Below are positions 50,908-60,189 of a stretch of DNA of 64,000 bases, piece after piece (the first letter of the stretch is position 1; the number at the start of each line of letters is the position of its first letter). Below the pieces are notes generated by a model that saw only the letters and a list, made by a program, of their open reading frames with translations, made no database searches and was not told where the DNA came from. The translations under genes were made by a program, and so were the position numbers. The DNA comes from Rhodococcus sp. 1163. GTDB taxonomy: Bacteria > Actinomycetota > Actinomycetes > Mycobacteriales > Mycobacteriaceae. The stretch is from contig NZ_MKKX01000016.1 in assembly GCF_002091985.1 (NCBI RefSeq), positions 1-64,000 of the forward strand, written 5' to 3'.

Positions 50908-51450
50908 ATGTCGGACATTTTGTTGATATCGGGTAGCTTGCGCGCAAAGTCGAGCAATTCGGCGTTGCTTCGCACCGCCGCCACTTTGACTCCTGACGGT
51001 TTCCGCGGCGTGACATACGACGGGATGGGCGAGCTGCCGCACTTCAATCCCGATGCCGATCACGATCCTCTCCCGCAAGCGGTGCTCGATCTACGGCAAC
51101 AGATCGACACCGCAGCGGCCTTGCTGATCTGCACTCCCGAGTATGCGGGGGCACTGCCAGGTTCGTTCAAGAACCTGCTGGACTGGACTGTGGGTGGCGT
51201 CGAGATCGGCGACAAGCCCACGGCGTGGATCAACGTCTCTGCCAACGCAACGAACGCGGCCAACGCCCATGCGTCGCTGCGCCTCGTGCTCGACTACACC
51301 GATGCGGCGATCGTCGACGAGGCATGTGCGCACTTCCCGGTGACTCCGGCAATGATCGACGAGAACGGCTTCATTACCGATGGTGTGGTTCGTGAGGGGA
51401 TTCTTACTTCGCTTGTGGCACTGTCTAATCGGGCGCAGGCTGTACGCTGA
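50908..51450 (+). CDS. NAD(P)H-dependent FMN reductase
   Basis: 180 residues from the ATG at 50908, after GAAGGAG. The flavodoxin-like fold is marked by ILLISGSLRAKSSNSALLRT (phosphate-binding SGSLR..S.N) and LICTPEYAGALPGSFKNLLD (the PEY..S.P..LKN/FKN motif of chromate/azo reductase relatives). It transfers electrons from NAD(P)H to FMN or quinone-like acceptors. It is transcribed away from the kinase gene and is convergent with the ABC operon. A role in oxidative-stress defence is possible. Confidence 0.9.
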   Translation: MSDILLISGSLRAKSSNSALLRTAATLTPDGFRGVTYDGMGELPHFNPDADHDPLPQAVLDLRQQIDTAAALLICTPEYAGALPGSFKNLLDWTVGGVEIGDKPTAWINVSANATNAANAHASLRLVLDYTDAAIVDEACAHFPVTPAMIDENGFITDGVVREGILTSLVALSNRAQAVR

Positions 51451-51472
51451 CAGAGGCTCAGCATCCCAACCG

Positions 51473-52327
51473 TCAGCCGACAAGGTCGCGTCGGAGATAG
51501 GCGGGGAACGCGCAGGCGCACAACACGATCGCGGCAGCAAGAAGAATTGTCAAATCAGTGTAGTTGGCCCCGTTGATCAGCGGGTTGCTACCTGCGAAGT
51601 AGTACCAGGGACTGACCTTCGTGAAGCCGACGAGTGAGTCCGACAACGGTAGGAAAGCGTCGATCGCGAATGCCAGTACGGCAAGTGCGGCCGGGATGGT
51701 CGAGGCGAGCCGGCCGTCGCCGGTAAGTGCGGCGATCAGTACCGCGACCGCGCCGAATACCATCGCCAACAGTGCGCTGTGCGCGCACGTGCCGAACACG
51801 CCGGATGCGTCGATTCCGAGCCCGCCGATCACATTCCCGATTAGTAAGCCGGCTGCGACGCCGAGTGTCGCAAGCAGTACGTGCACGATCATGGCGGCGG
51901 TCTTAGCGGCAAGAAAAGTGCTGCGGCTCAATGGAAGCGACATAAGTACACCTACGGTTTTTGTCTGCTCCTCCCCACAAATCGCCTTGGATGCGGAGAG
52001 AATCGCAACCGCGATCAATCCTCCGGGCACGACAAGCGAAACCATTTCGGCATTCATCCACCCCGCCGGAGTCGTCATGTCCGCACCGGTGAGTACCTTG
52101 CCGATCGCGTCCGTGAAATCAGCGGGCAGGCCTACCAGTGCGTCCTGCAGCGGTGGCCATAGCGCCCCCGTCAGAGCACCCATCGCGACCATCGCCGTAG
52201 CCACGATACCCACCAAGGTCAACCGGTCGTGCAGAGCCAGCGCGGTCACCGCTCGGATCTGGCGGAGACCGCTGGAGCGTGCCGATCCGACGGCAGCGTG
52301 GTCTGAGATCGTTGTCATCGCGTTCAT
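51473..52327 (-). CDS. ABC-2 type transporter permease
   Basis: 284 residues with six membrane helices. Examples are LTLVGIVATAMVAMGALTGA, MVSLVVPGGLIAVAILSASK, AMIVHVLLATLGVAAGLLIG and ALAVLAFAIDAFLPLSDSLV. The KAICGEEQTKTVGVLMSLPL segment with a charged loop before helix 3 is typical of ABC-2 permeases in the DrrB/CcmB group. The start overlaps the upstream permease stop (ATGA), so the two permeases and the ATPase form one export operon. Substrate unknown. Confidence 0.88.
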   Translation of the reverse strand: MNAMTTISDHAAVGSARSSGLRQIRAVTALALHDRLTLVGIVATAMVAMGALTGALWPPLQDALVGLPADFTDAIGKVLTGADMTTPAGWMNAEMVSLVVPGGLIAVAILSASKAICGEEQTKTVGVLMSLPLSRSTFLAAKTAAMIVHVLLATLGVAAGLLIGNVIGGLGIDASGVFGTCAHSALLAMVFGAVAVLIAALTGDGRLASTIPAALAVLAFAIDAFLPLSDSLVGFTKVSPWYYFAGSNPLINGANYTDLTILLAAAIVLCACAFPAYLRRDLVG

Positions 52328-53100
52328 CCCTTCAGATCACGGCGGTCGAATGCAACGGCAGCGATTGTCAACGCGGCGAGGGTGAGTACGGCGAGGACGA
52401 TGACGTGCGGCAGGTCGACGCCATGACTCAGAGGCTCGCTGGAAACGTAGTAGTACCACGGGCTGATCCGAGCCCACGCATCCAGATGTGCGATCGGAAG
52501 CATCGAGTTCGACACCCACGCCGCCACCGCGAGACCGCCTCCGACGCCGGCGGCTACACCGGGATCGCCGGCCACTGCGCCCGCGGCCAGCGTGATCGCC
52601 CCGAACAGCAATGCGAGCAGAAACAGATGCAGACACGCCGCCGCAATGTGACGGGGAGTGAGCTCGTCGACGCCGAACAGTATTGCCGACAGAACCGTAG
52701 CGGCGCCGAACACGACCGTTACCGCAGCGAGCGCCGCGCCCACTCCCAGAGCTTTCTGTGCCAGGATCGACCGTCTGGCGACCGGCTGGGCGGAGAGCAA
52801 CGCCATCGTCCCGACTTTCTCCTCCCCGGCGGTTGCCGCCGCCGCGGTGATCGCCGCGTACGCGATCAGGGCCAGCGGGGCGATCAGGTTGAACAGCTCT
52901 CCGATCGCATAGCCACCCGGTCCGGCCGGGATGAACGCAGTGACTGCCTTGGGCATCGCGTCCGTCAGATCGGTCATCACGTTCTCGAGCCCGGAGCTGA
53001 TTCCGGTCACGAAGAATGCGAAGAGTGCCAGCACGACGCCCAGTGCGGCGACGGGCATCCGGCGGTCGGTCAGTTCGCGAGTGAAGATGTCAGCGGACAT
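52324..53100 (-). CDS. ABC-2 type transporter permease
   Basis: 258 residues from the ATG at 53100, overlapping the ATPase gene end by 11 bases. Six membrane helices (PVAALGVVLALFAFFVTGIS, LFNLIAPLALIAYAAITAAA, GVGAALAAVTVVFGAATVLS, VIVLAVLTLAALTIAAVAF) and the TAGEEKVGTMALLSAQPVARR loop. It resembles its partner downstream, so the pair is likely a heterodimer with the ATPase. A long open frame on the opposite strand here is an artefact of codon bias. Confidence 0.88.
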   Translation of the reverse strand: MSADIFTRELTDRRMPVAALGVVLALFAFFVTGISSGLENVMTDLTDAMPKAVTAFIPAGPGGYAIGELFNLIAPLALIAYAAITAAAATAGEEKVGTMALLSAQPVARRSILAQKALGVGAALAAVTVVFGAATVLSAILFGVDELTPRHIAAACLHLFLLALLFGAITLAAGAVAGDPGVAAGVGGGLAVAAWVSNSMLPIAHLDAWARISPWYYYVSSEPLSHGVDLPHVIVLAVLTLAALTIAAVAFDRRDLKG

Positions 53101-54037
53101 CTGATGGATCCTTCTTCGCACCGTCTTCTGAGTCTCCGTCTTCGGAACTGCCGCGGTAGTAGGCCAGGAAAATCTCCTCGAGGTCGGCATCACGGGTATG
53201 TAGATCGACCAGCTCGTGCGCCATCGCCGCCGCCAATATGCCGTTGATCGGGCCGTCGAACGCCACGGTGGCGTGGGTGCCATCTACGGTGACCTCACGG
53301 ACGGTGTCCACTTGCGCGAACAGTCCCGGCGACACTGGCTCTGCGAACTCGATGTCGAGACGACGGATCGCTTTCGCTTGCAGGTCTGCAATACGCTCGA
53401 CAGCGACAAGCCGGCCTTCCCGGATGATGCCGACCCGTCCGGCGACGCGTTCGACCTCGGACAGGGTGTGCGAGGACAGGAACACGGTGCGTCCCTCCTC
53501 GCGTACCTCGTGCAGCATCGTGTTGAACTCGCGCTGCACCAGGGGGTCCAGACCCGCGGTTGGCTCGTCGAGGATCAGTAGATCCGGTTTGTGCATGAAC
53601 GCCTGAATCAACCCGATTTTCTGCCGATTGCCGGTGGAGTAGTCACCGACCTTCTTCGACAGGTCTGCTTGCAGCCGCTCCGCGAGCTGATCGACATACT
53701 TCTGGTCGACCCCGCCGCGAAGTCGGGCGAAGTACCGCAGCGTTTCCGCCCCGGTCAGTTTGGGGTACAGGGCCAGGTCCCCAGGCACGTACCCGATCGC
53801 GGACCGGATTTTCAACGAGTCCTTGTGCGAGTCCATCCCGAGGATCCGTGCGCGGCCCGAGGTGGGCCGGATCTGGTCCAGGAGTGTGCGGATCGTGGTC
53901 GACTTGCCAGCACCGTTGGGGCCGAGGAAGCCGAAGACCTCACCGCGGTCGACCTCCAGGTCGAGATCGCACACCGCAGTGAATGCGCCGAACTGCTTGG
54001 TGAGTCGATCGGTCCTTATCGCAGGCCGATCGGACAT
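53090..54037 (-). CDS. ABC transporter ATP-binding protein
   Basis: 315 residues. Walker A GPNGAGKSTTIRTLL, Q-loop GYVPGDLALYPKLT, signature YSTGNRQKIGLIQAFM (a variant of LSGGQ, with Asn in place of Gly/Gln), Walker B LLILDEPTAGLDP and the switch His in FLSSHTLSEVERV. It belongs to the DrrA-like multidrug/antibiotic export group, with a C-terminal domain of about 100 residues. The promoter is upstream near 54050-54110. It energises the two permeases downstream. Confidence 0.92.
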   Translation of the reverse strand: MSDRPAIRTDRLTKQFGAFTAVCDLDLEVDRGEVFGFLGPNGAGKSTTIRTLLDQIRPTSGRARILGMDSHKDSLKIRSAIGYVPGDLALYPKLTGAETLRYFARLRGGVDQKYVDQLAERLQADLSKKVGDYSTGNRQKIGLIQAFMHKPDLLILDEPTAGLDPLVQREFNTMLHEVREEGRTVFLSSHTLSEVERVAGRVGIIREGRLVAVERIADLQAKAIRRLDIEFAEPVSPGLFAQVDTVREVTVDGTHATVAFDGPINGILAAAMAHELVDLHTRDADLEEIFLAYYRGSSEDGDSEDGAKKDPSDVR

Positions 54038-54619
54038 AATTGGCCTCCTGTCCCTCGCGGCATCGGTGGGTGACCGTCGAAACCAGTTTCAGCAGTCAGT
54101 TCGAGTTGCTTGTCTATTATCGCGGACCGACCGTTCTCGTGCAGCCGTTAACGGATCCTTCGATCACCTGGAATCCGGACGCTCGATCAACTCGTTCTGG
54201 TTGAGCGATCTCGCCTCACGCCGGCGCTTGACCTCGGCACGCCGACCAGATCGGCTGCAACCTATCGACGCCAGTGGCTGAGCAAAACCTCCTAAGCTGC
54301 TCCCCTCACTCACGTGAGCGAGCCTCGCACTCTGGCGTGAGCGGGAAGGATTGCGTTCCGATCGACCACTACGCCGAGGCCGCTGCGTACGACCCGAAGT
54401 ATTCGAAGTCGAACTTTGCGGTAGGTAAACCATCCTTGGACACGGCAAGCCTTGCCCGCCATCTGCCAGCCTCATGGCCCTGGCAGGTCCCCGATTGTCG
54501 GACCACCGGCTTCCAGAGCTGCAGTTTGATTGATTCAGTTGATCTCGCCCTCGTCCACCGGTTGATGCCGGTGGTTGCAGTGGGCAACGTACGCCCGTGC
54601 AAAGTGGGAGGGACCCCCG
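54038..54619. other. Gene-free stretch upstream of the ABC operon
   Basis: Apart from the ABC operon's promoter region, no convincing gene is present. Open frames on both strands are Arg/Ser/Pro-rich and lack family features. It borders a decayed transposase, so some of it may be mobile-element debris. Confidence 0.4.
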
Positions 54620-55040
54620 ACTCAGCGTCAGGTAACCCAGCGGGGAACGGCGGTGACTGTTGTTGTTGTGTTCTTCCTTGAAGTCTTCGATCACGACGTT
54701 CGCTTCGAGCAGGCTCGTCCAGTAGTTGCGGTTCAAGCATTCTTTCCGGAGTCGATTGTTGATACCCCAAGGACTTCGTCCTGGGGGTACTCCCAGATTC
54801 GACGTGCCCGTTGTTTCAGGGAGTTCACGGTGGAATGTACGAAATGGGGATACGATTCGCGTAGAACTATTGTGGTGCAATAGAAATGAACTAAGGACTG
54901 TTATCCATCCACACCGCCGGCGGCGGACCACCCCGCAACGCGAACGCCTTGCCGAGCTCTTCGACAAACCGCTCTGCTGTAATCGAACGCTCCACGATGT
55001 TCATCAACGCAGTGGGTTCTTGCCTGCGAAGGTGAGCAGC
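54620..55040 (-). pseudogene. IS3-like OrfB (DDE integrase) remnant
   Basis: Two pieces of an integrase-core transposase occur on the minus strand. Near 55004-54890 the frame reads MNIVERSITAERFVEELGKA, then FALRGGPPPAVWMDN, which contains the second catalytic Asp. In another frame at about 54765-54625 it reads NNRLRKECLNRNYWTSLLEA, then NVVIEDFKEEHN and PLGYLT, which contains the third catalytic region. The pieces are separated by unrelated bases and a stop. This is a decayed IS3/IS481-type element. Confidence 0.72.
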
Positions 55041-55180
55041 TCAGCTCCGACACCAGCGTCCGGTCTGCCGGCGTCTGAGCAACTAGCGTACGGGCGTAGA
55101 TGGAGCGCGCAAGCCCAACTGCTCAGCAAGCCAAACGCTTCGACAGCTCCATCTCAGTGGCGAGCATGAAAAGAGGAACC

Positions 55181-56005
55181 ATGCAAGAACTCGAAGGAAA
55201 AATTGCCTTGGTCGCCGGCGCCGGCTGCATCAATGGCGGTATGGTAAACGGCCGGGCCACTGCCATCACGTTCGCCCGTGAAGGCGCGACGGTGATTTGT
55301 GCCGACATCGACGCCGAGTTCGCCGCGAGAACTGTCGCGATGATCCGTGAGGAGGGCTTGTCCGCGACATCCGTCCGCCTCGATATCACTGACGAGAGCG
55401 CGGTAACACGCGTCGTCGACGATATTGTCGAGGAGCACGGCCGGGTTGACATACCGGACAACAATGTTGGGATCGCCTCGGTGGGCGGTGTGACAGATCT
55501 TGCCCCCGAAGAGTGGGACCGGGTGTTTCGCGTCAATGTCACGGGCGCCTTCAGCACTATGCGCCACGTAATCCCGCACATATTGAAAACCGGCGGTGGG
55601 AGCATTGTCAACATCTCGTCACTCGCGGGTATCCGGTGGAGTGGTGTCCCTTACGCCAGCTACTACGCAAGTAAGGCAGCGCTCAATCATCTCTCTCGAA
55701 CCACTGCAGCAGAATTCGCAGCAGCCGGAGTACGGGTCAATCTCGTCCTGCCTGGGTCGATGGCGACGCCGATGGTCACCCACGTATCCGGTCTGGCCAG
55801 TGCCTATTCCAGCGACGACGTCGAGGGAATGATGCGCACGCGTGACCGTCAGGTGCCCATAGGACACATGGGGGACGCTTGGGATGTGGCGAATGCCGCA
55901 CTGTTCCTGGCCAGCGACCGGGCCAAATATGTCACTGGCCTCGAATTGGTTGTCGACGGCGGGCTTTCCCTCGGCGTCGGTGCTGTTCATAACTCCACGG
56001 AGTGA
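55181..56005 (+). CDS. Short-chain dehydrogenase/reductase
   Basis: 274 residues from the ATG at 55181, with GAGGAACC upstream. The cofactor loop is the variant GAGCINGGMVNGRATA in place of TGxxxGIG, known from some actinobacterial SDRs. It is followed by CADIDAE (NAD-preferring Asp), NNVGI, NISSLAGIR and YYASKAAL (Tyr and Lys of the active site in normal spacing), then LPGSMATPMV and VTGLELVVDGG. It oxidises or reduces an unknown alcohol or ketone. The gene stands between mobile-element debris and a gap. Confidence 0.88.
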   Translation: MQELEGKIALVAGAGCINGGMVNGRATAITFAREGATVICADIDAEFAARTVAMIREEGLSATSVRLDITDESAVTRVVDDIVEEHGRVDIPDNNVGIASVGGVTDLAPEEWDRVFRVNVTGAFSTMRHVIPHILKTGGGSIVNISSLAGIRWSGVPYASYYASKAALNHLSRTTAAEFAAAGVRVNLVLPGSMATPMVTHVSGLASAYSSDDVEGMMRTRDRQVPIGHMGDAWDVANAALFLASDRAKYVTGLELVVDGGLSLGVGAVHNSTE

Positions 56006-56550
56006 TCGCGGCTGGCGTTGCCTGGGGTGTCCCTGTGGTTCCGTCGAGCTCATCGAGTCGTCTACCTGATCTAGGTCGATCAAATCGGTACGCTCACAGA
56101 GACTTTCGATATCTTTGATGTTGTTCGGCGGGCCGGATGCGCAAGCCACCTGATCGCGGCGGTTTCGGGTCGAGTGGGATCGACCTTCAGCTGAAGCTTG
56201 ACGTGGAATAATCGAGTGGACGTCGCTTTTCGATTGTGGCCAATCAAGTTCGCTGTGTTGTACAAATAGTAGGCCAACATGATGTGTACTCCATGGATCT
56301 TCGATGGTGGGGGTCTGATGATGCACAACAAGCGTGAAGCCGATACTGTGTCGGACAGATATGTGGGTGATGGATCTCGCCCGAGCTGATCGCAAGCTCG
56401 AACCGCCACTGTGGCTGATAGTTCCTGCCGACATCGACAGATGGGTAGGTTCCTCATGGCTTTTCCAGCGTCACAACACCTGATTTTGGCAGCAATTTCA
56501 TCCGCCACCATCCCGTATGGATTGGCCGCGGCAGCTCTCGACGCTCACTG
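56006..56550. other. Gap upstream of the crcB genes
   Basis: No gene recognised in 545 bases. An open leftward frame near 56080-56511 with HIMLAYYLYNTANLIG and FHVKLQLKVDPTRPET has coding-like patches but no family. I looked for a fluoride riboswitch ahead of crcB and saw no convincing match. The crcB promoter should lie in the last 150 bases. Confidence 0.4.
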
Positions 56551-57060
56551 ATGGACAATCGAGACAAGGCAGTCGGCGATCGACGCCCGGAGCTACCCGA
56601 CGACCCCGATGACCTCGCAGGCCCTCGAGGTCTTCCGCTGCATTTCCAACCGCAGGCGATCGTATTGGTGTTCGTTGGTGGAGCGCTGGGGACGCTTGCG
56701 CGCTACAGCGTGGAAGAGGCCCTGCCGCATACCAGTCCAGGATGGCCGTGGGCCACGTTCACGATCAACCTGCTCGGTGCGATCGTTCTCGGGGCCGTCC
56801 TCGAGGGGCTTGCGCGGTTGGGTGTCGAGACCGGATGGCGTCGACGAGCGCGGCTATTCGTCGGAACCGGCCTGTGTGGTGCGTTCACCACCTACAGCAC
56901 GCTGGCGCTCGAGGCCGATACCCTCGGTCGCGACGGACACAGTGCGATCGGTGTGATCTACGCGATTACCAGCGTGCTCGCCGGTGTGGTCGCCGCGTGG
57001 GCAGGCATCACGATTGCGTCGAGCCTGCATCAGTGGCGTCGAACGGTGCGGCAGTCATGA
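56551..57060 (+). CDS. crcB: CrcB/FluC fluoride channel subunit
   Basis: 169 residues: about 40 extra N-terminal residues, then four membrane helices. The CrcB signature is present: VLVFVGGALGTLARYSVEEA, WATFTINLLGAIVLGAVL and GTGLCGAFTTYSTLALEADT. Such small proteins pair to form a fluoride-specific channel that exports F-. The gene overlaps the second crcB by four bases (ATGA), so the two products are probably co-translated into a heterodimer. Confidence 0.93.
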   Translation: MDNRDKAVGDRRPELPDDPDDLAGPRGLPLHFQPQAIVLVFVGGALGTLARYSVEEALPHTSPGWPWATFTINLLGAIVLGAVLEGLARLGVETGWRRRARLFVGTGLCGAFTTYSTLALEADTLGRDGHSAIGVIYAITSVLAGVVAAWAGITIASSLHQWRRTVRQS

Positions 57061-57425
57061 CTATCGTATTGCTCGCTGTTGCCGGCGCCACTGGTGCCGT
57101 AGTGCGTTTTGTCCTCGACTCGATCATCAAGAGTCGGTGGAAGACTACATTTCCATGGGCGACGTTCGCGATCAACGTCTCGGGTTCTCTGTTGATCGGG
57201 CTTGTCGCGGGAATCGTGCTGTTCCACAGCGGCCCTGGTGATCTCCAGACCATTGTGGGAACTGGATTCTGCGGTGGTTACACCACGTTCAGCACCGCGA
57301 GTTTCGAGACCGTGCGATTGGTGGAGCAACGACGCCGACTGTTGGCGCTGACGAATGCACTCACCACGATGGTGGCGTCCATTGCCGCCTGCTCGGCCGG
57401 CCTGGCCATCGTCTACGCATTGTAA
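57057..57425 (+). CDS. crcB: CrcB/FluC fluoride channel subunit (second copy)
   Basis: 122 residues with four membrane helices. GATGAVVRFVLDS, WATFAINVSGSLLIGLVAG and GTGFCGGYTTFSTASFETVR match the core of CrcB. It lacks the N-terminal extension of the first copy. In paired crcB loci the two subunits face opposite ways in the membrane and form a heterodimer. A universal stress protein gene follows 27 bases on. Confidence 0.93.
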   Translation: MTIVLLAVAGATGAVVRFVLDSIIKSRWKTTFPWATFAINVSGSLLIGLVAGIVLFHSGPGDLQTIVGTGFCGGYTTFSTASFETVRLVEQRRRLLALTNALTTMVASIAACSAGLAIVYAL

Positions 57426-57452
57426 TTTCATCCACCGATGAGAGGCACTCCT

Positions 57453-57995
57453 ATGAGCGAAACCACCGACAATCAGCCCATAGCCGGAAACCGGCGCCAC
57501 CGCATCGACGGCCATCCCGCCCGTACGGCGGCGACCGCCGAACTCGTTGTCGGATGGGATGGCCGCCCGCCGAGTACATCCGCCGTCGAGTACGCGGTAG
57601 ATCTTGCGGAGCGGATCACCGCACATCTTCACGTCGTGCACATCGTCGATATCGACGACCTCCCCATCGATCCTGACTCATCGGATTACGAGACCGAATT
57701 GCGCGCCACGCTCGACGAGCAGGCCCGCCATGCACGAGAGCTACTAGACGGTCTCGACGCGAGTTGGACCTACCACGCCTGGCACGGCTCGCCCGCCGAT
57801 CTGCTGGACACTGTTGCTGATGAGTACAAAGCATTGATGGTGATCATCGGCAGCCCACGTGGGGGATTCATGTCGTTCCTCGACTCCATCGGTGGAGTGT
57901 CGGTGTCGCATCGGCTCATCAGTAGACACCGACACCCCCTGCTCCTTGTCCCCGAATCCAGAACTTCGATCAGGAACCCGCACACGTCGACCTGA
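57453..57995 (+). CDS. Universal stress protein (UspA) family protein
   Basis: 180 residues from the ATG at 57453 (GAGAGG upstream). The Usp fold starts AELVVGWDGRPPSTSAVEYA and continues with LAERITAHLHVVHIVDIDDL. The C-terminal ATP-loop region is altered (IIGSPRGGFMSFLDSIGGVS then VSHRLISRHRHPLLLVPES), keeping G-x-x-x-S-like and HPLLLVP elements. It probably joins the crcB operon. A dead fragment of a near copy lies at 40898-40990. The physiological role is unknown. Confidence 0.88.
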   Translation: MSETTDNQPIAGNRRHRIDGHPARTAATAELVVGWDGRPPSTSAVEYAVDLAERITAHLHVVHIVDIDDLPIDPDSSDYETELRATLDEQARHARELLDGLDASWTYHAWHGSPADLLDTVADEYKALMVIIGSPRGGFMSFLDSIGGVSVSHRLISRHRHPLLLVPESRTSIRNPHTST

Positions 57996-58011
57996 CGGTC
58001 GAAGTCGCCGA

Positions 58012-58036
58012 GGTGACCACCGTAGGTTCGGTCACC
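58012..58036. terminator. Terminator candidate between convergent usp and fadB
   Basis: GGTGACC (58012-58018) pairs with GGTCACC (58030-58036) around an 11-base loop in the short gap between convergent genes. The right arm overlaps the fadB stop codon region. No U-tract. Confidence 0.5.
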
Positions 58037-60182
58037 CGCGCAGGCTGGACGGCACCTCGAATCGACTGCCGTACTGCGCGGCAAGGTAGTCAGCTCGATG
58101 AAGGAACGCGTCCCGTCCGCCAAGGTAACCGGTGACGAACTGACGCACTCCGCCGGTCCATGGGGGGAATCCGATGCCGAAGATGGAGCCGATGTTGGCG
58201 TCGGGATCGGAATCGATGACACCTTCGTCGAAGGCCTTCTGCGTCTCGATTACCTGAATGAACATCAAACGGTCTTCGAGGTCTTCGAACGGAATGGCCA
58301 AGTCGCGGTTGGAATTCCACTCCTCACGCACACCGTTCCACAAAAGAGCGCGCTTGCCGTCGGCGTACTCGTAGAATCCGCCACCCGACTGCTTGCCGGT
58401 CCGCTCGAACTGATCGATCATCTTGGCAATCACCTCGCCGGCAATGGGTACCGCTTTGTCGAGTTCGGTACCTTCCGTTTTGGCTGCTTCTATTGTTTCG
58501 TCCATGATCTTGCGGATCGTGCTGAAGTTCAGTTCGTCTGCCAATTGCAACGGCGAGACGGCGTAACCGGCTTGCAATGCTGCCTGTTCGATAATCGCCG
58601 GGTCGATACCCTCCGCGACCATGTTGATGGCCTCGAGCAATTGCGAACTGAATACTCGGGTGGTGAAAAAGCCTCGGCCGTCATTGACGACGATCGGGTA
58701 CTTCTTGATCGCCAGGGTGTAGTCGATCGCCCTCGCCAAGGTCTCGTCCGAAGTCTTTGCACCACGGATGATTTCGATGGGGTCCGTCTTCTCGACGGGT
58801 GAAAAGAAGTGAATGCCGATAAAGTCCTCGGGCTTCTTTACTTCCTCGGCCAGTCCAGAAATCGGCAGCGATGAGGTGTTCGATCCCAGCACCGCGCCGG
58901 ACTCGACGATGTCCTCGATCTCGCGGAACACCTGACCCTTGAGCTCGGTCTTCTCGAAAACCGCTTCGATGACGAAGTCGACGCCCGCGAAATCTGCAGC
59001 GTCGGCGGTGGGGGTGATGCGGTCCAGGAGAGCTTTGGACTTTTCCTCGGTGGTGCGTCCCTTGGCGAGCGCCTTGGCCTCGATGTTTTCCGAGTAGGCC
59101 TTACCCTTGCGCGCACCTTCGATCGACACATCCTTGAGGACGACGTCGATTCCGGCCTTGGCGGTTACGTAGGCAATTCCCGCGCCCATCATGCCCGCCC
59201 CGAGCACCCCGACCTTGAAAATCGGCTTCTTCTCGACACCCTTCGGCCGGGCTGCGCCGCCCTGGACCTTTTGCATGTCGTAGAAGAACGCCTGAATCAT
59301 GTTTCGCGCAACCTGGCTCTTGACCAGCGACACGAAGTAGCGCGACTCGATCAGCTGCGCGTTGTCGAAGTCGACCTGCGCGCCTTCCAGCGCGGCGGCC
59401 ATGATCGCTCGCGGCGCCGGCATCTTGTCACTCTTGAGCTGCTTGTGCAGGTTCGCCGGGAACGCCGGCAGGTTCTCCGCGAATGACGGCGAACTGGGTG
59501 AGCCACCCGGGATCTTGAAGCCTTTGACGTCCCACGGCTGAGTGTGAGAATCCGGGTTCGCCTTGATCCACGCTTTGGCAGCGGGTACCAATTCCTCGAC
59601 CGAACCGACGATCTCGTCGACCAAGCCGATCTCCTTGGCCTTTGCCGGTTTCATCCGGGCACCGGTCAGCAGTACCGACATGAGTGCCGGTTGGATCCCG
59701 ATCAGCCGGACGGTGCGCGCGACGCCGCCCGCTCCTGGCAAAACACCGAGAAGCACCTCGGGCAGGCCAATCTGACTGCCCGGCACGTCGGCAGCGATGC
59801 GGTGGTGCGTGGCCAAAGCGAGCTCGAGTCCGCCGCCGAGCGCAGCACCGTTGATGGCTGCGACGACGGGATTGCCGAACGTCTCCAACCGCCGGAACTG
59901 CGACTTCAGCTCGGTGACCAGTTCGAGGATGGCAGCAGGCTCTCCCGGGATGACCTCTTCGACGAGTACCCCGAGATCCATGCCGGCGAAAAAGGTCTTT
60001 TTCGCCGACGCGACAACGACCCCGGAGATGTCGTCGCGCTCTGCTTCGAGGCGGTCGAGTGTGGTGTTGAAGGAGTCTCGGAATCCCTCGGTGATGGTGT
60101 TTGCGTTGGCGCCGGGCTCGTCCAGTGTGAGCGTGACGATGCCGTCAGCGTCCTTGTCCCACGCAATCGTGTTGTCTGTCAT
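58032..60182 (-). CDS. fadB: FadB: enoyl-CoA hydratase / 3-hydroxyacyl-CoA dehydrogenase
   Basis: 716 residues from the ATG at 60182. The N-terminal crotonase domain (residues about 10-200; FFAGMDLGVLVEE and GAALGGGLELALATHHRIAA form the oxyanion hole and Glu site) is followed by the NAD-binding domain KVGVLGAGMMGAGIAYVTAK (about 320-340) and the 3-hydroxyacyl-CoA dehydrogenase C-terminal domains (NTSSLPISGLAEEVKKPEDF, then GIHFFSPV). It does steps two and three of beta-oxidation. It sits downstream of the thiolase gene by seven bases, forming the fad operon. Confidence 0.94.
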   Translation of the reverse strand: MTDNTIAWDKDADGIVTLTLDEPGANANTITEGFRDSFNTTLDRLEAERDDISGVVVASAKKTFFAGMDLGVLVEEVIPGEPAAILELVTELKSQFRRLETFGNPVVAAINGAALGGGLELALATHHRIAADVPGSQIGLPEVLLGVLPGAGGVARTVRLIGIQPALMSVLLTGARMKPAKAKEIGLVDEIVGSVEELVPAAKAWIKANPDSHTQPWDVKGFKIPGGSPSSPSFAENLPAFPANLHKQLKSDKMPAPRAIMAAALEGAQVDFDNAQLIESRYFVSLVKSQVARNMIQAFFYDMQKVQGGAARPKGVEKKPIFKVGVLGAGMMGAGIAYVTAKAGIDVVLKDVSIEGARKGKAYSENIEAKALAKGRTTEEKSKALLDRITPTADAADFAGVDFVIEAVFEKTELKGQVFREIEDIVESGAVLGSNTSSLPISGLAEEVKKPEDFIGIHFFSPVEKTDPIEIIRGAKTSDETLARAIDYTLAIKKYPIVVNDGRGFFTTRVFSSQLLEAINMVAEGIDPAIIEQAALQAGYAVSPLQLADELNFSTIRKIMDETIEAAKTEGTELDKAVPIAGEVIAKMIDQFERTGKQSGGGFYEYADGKRALLWNGVREEWNSNRDLAIPFEDLEDRLMFIQVIETQKAFDEGVIDSDPDANIGSIFGIGFPPWTGGVRQFVTGYLGGRDAFLHRADYLAAQYGSRFEVPSSLRG

Positions 60183-60189
60183 GAGGTTG

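Noticed and set aside
52279-53247. 322-codon open frame on the plus strand
   Set aside because: It is antisense to the two ABC permease genes and is Arg/Gln/Asp-rich, as expected from reversed high-GC codons. No start site or family.
56300-56550. Fluoride riboswitch before crcB
   Set aside because: No sequence resembling the conserved fluoride aptamer core could be seen on the plus strand; only a covariance search could settle it.
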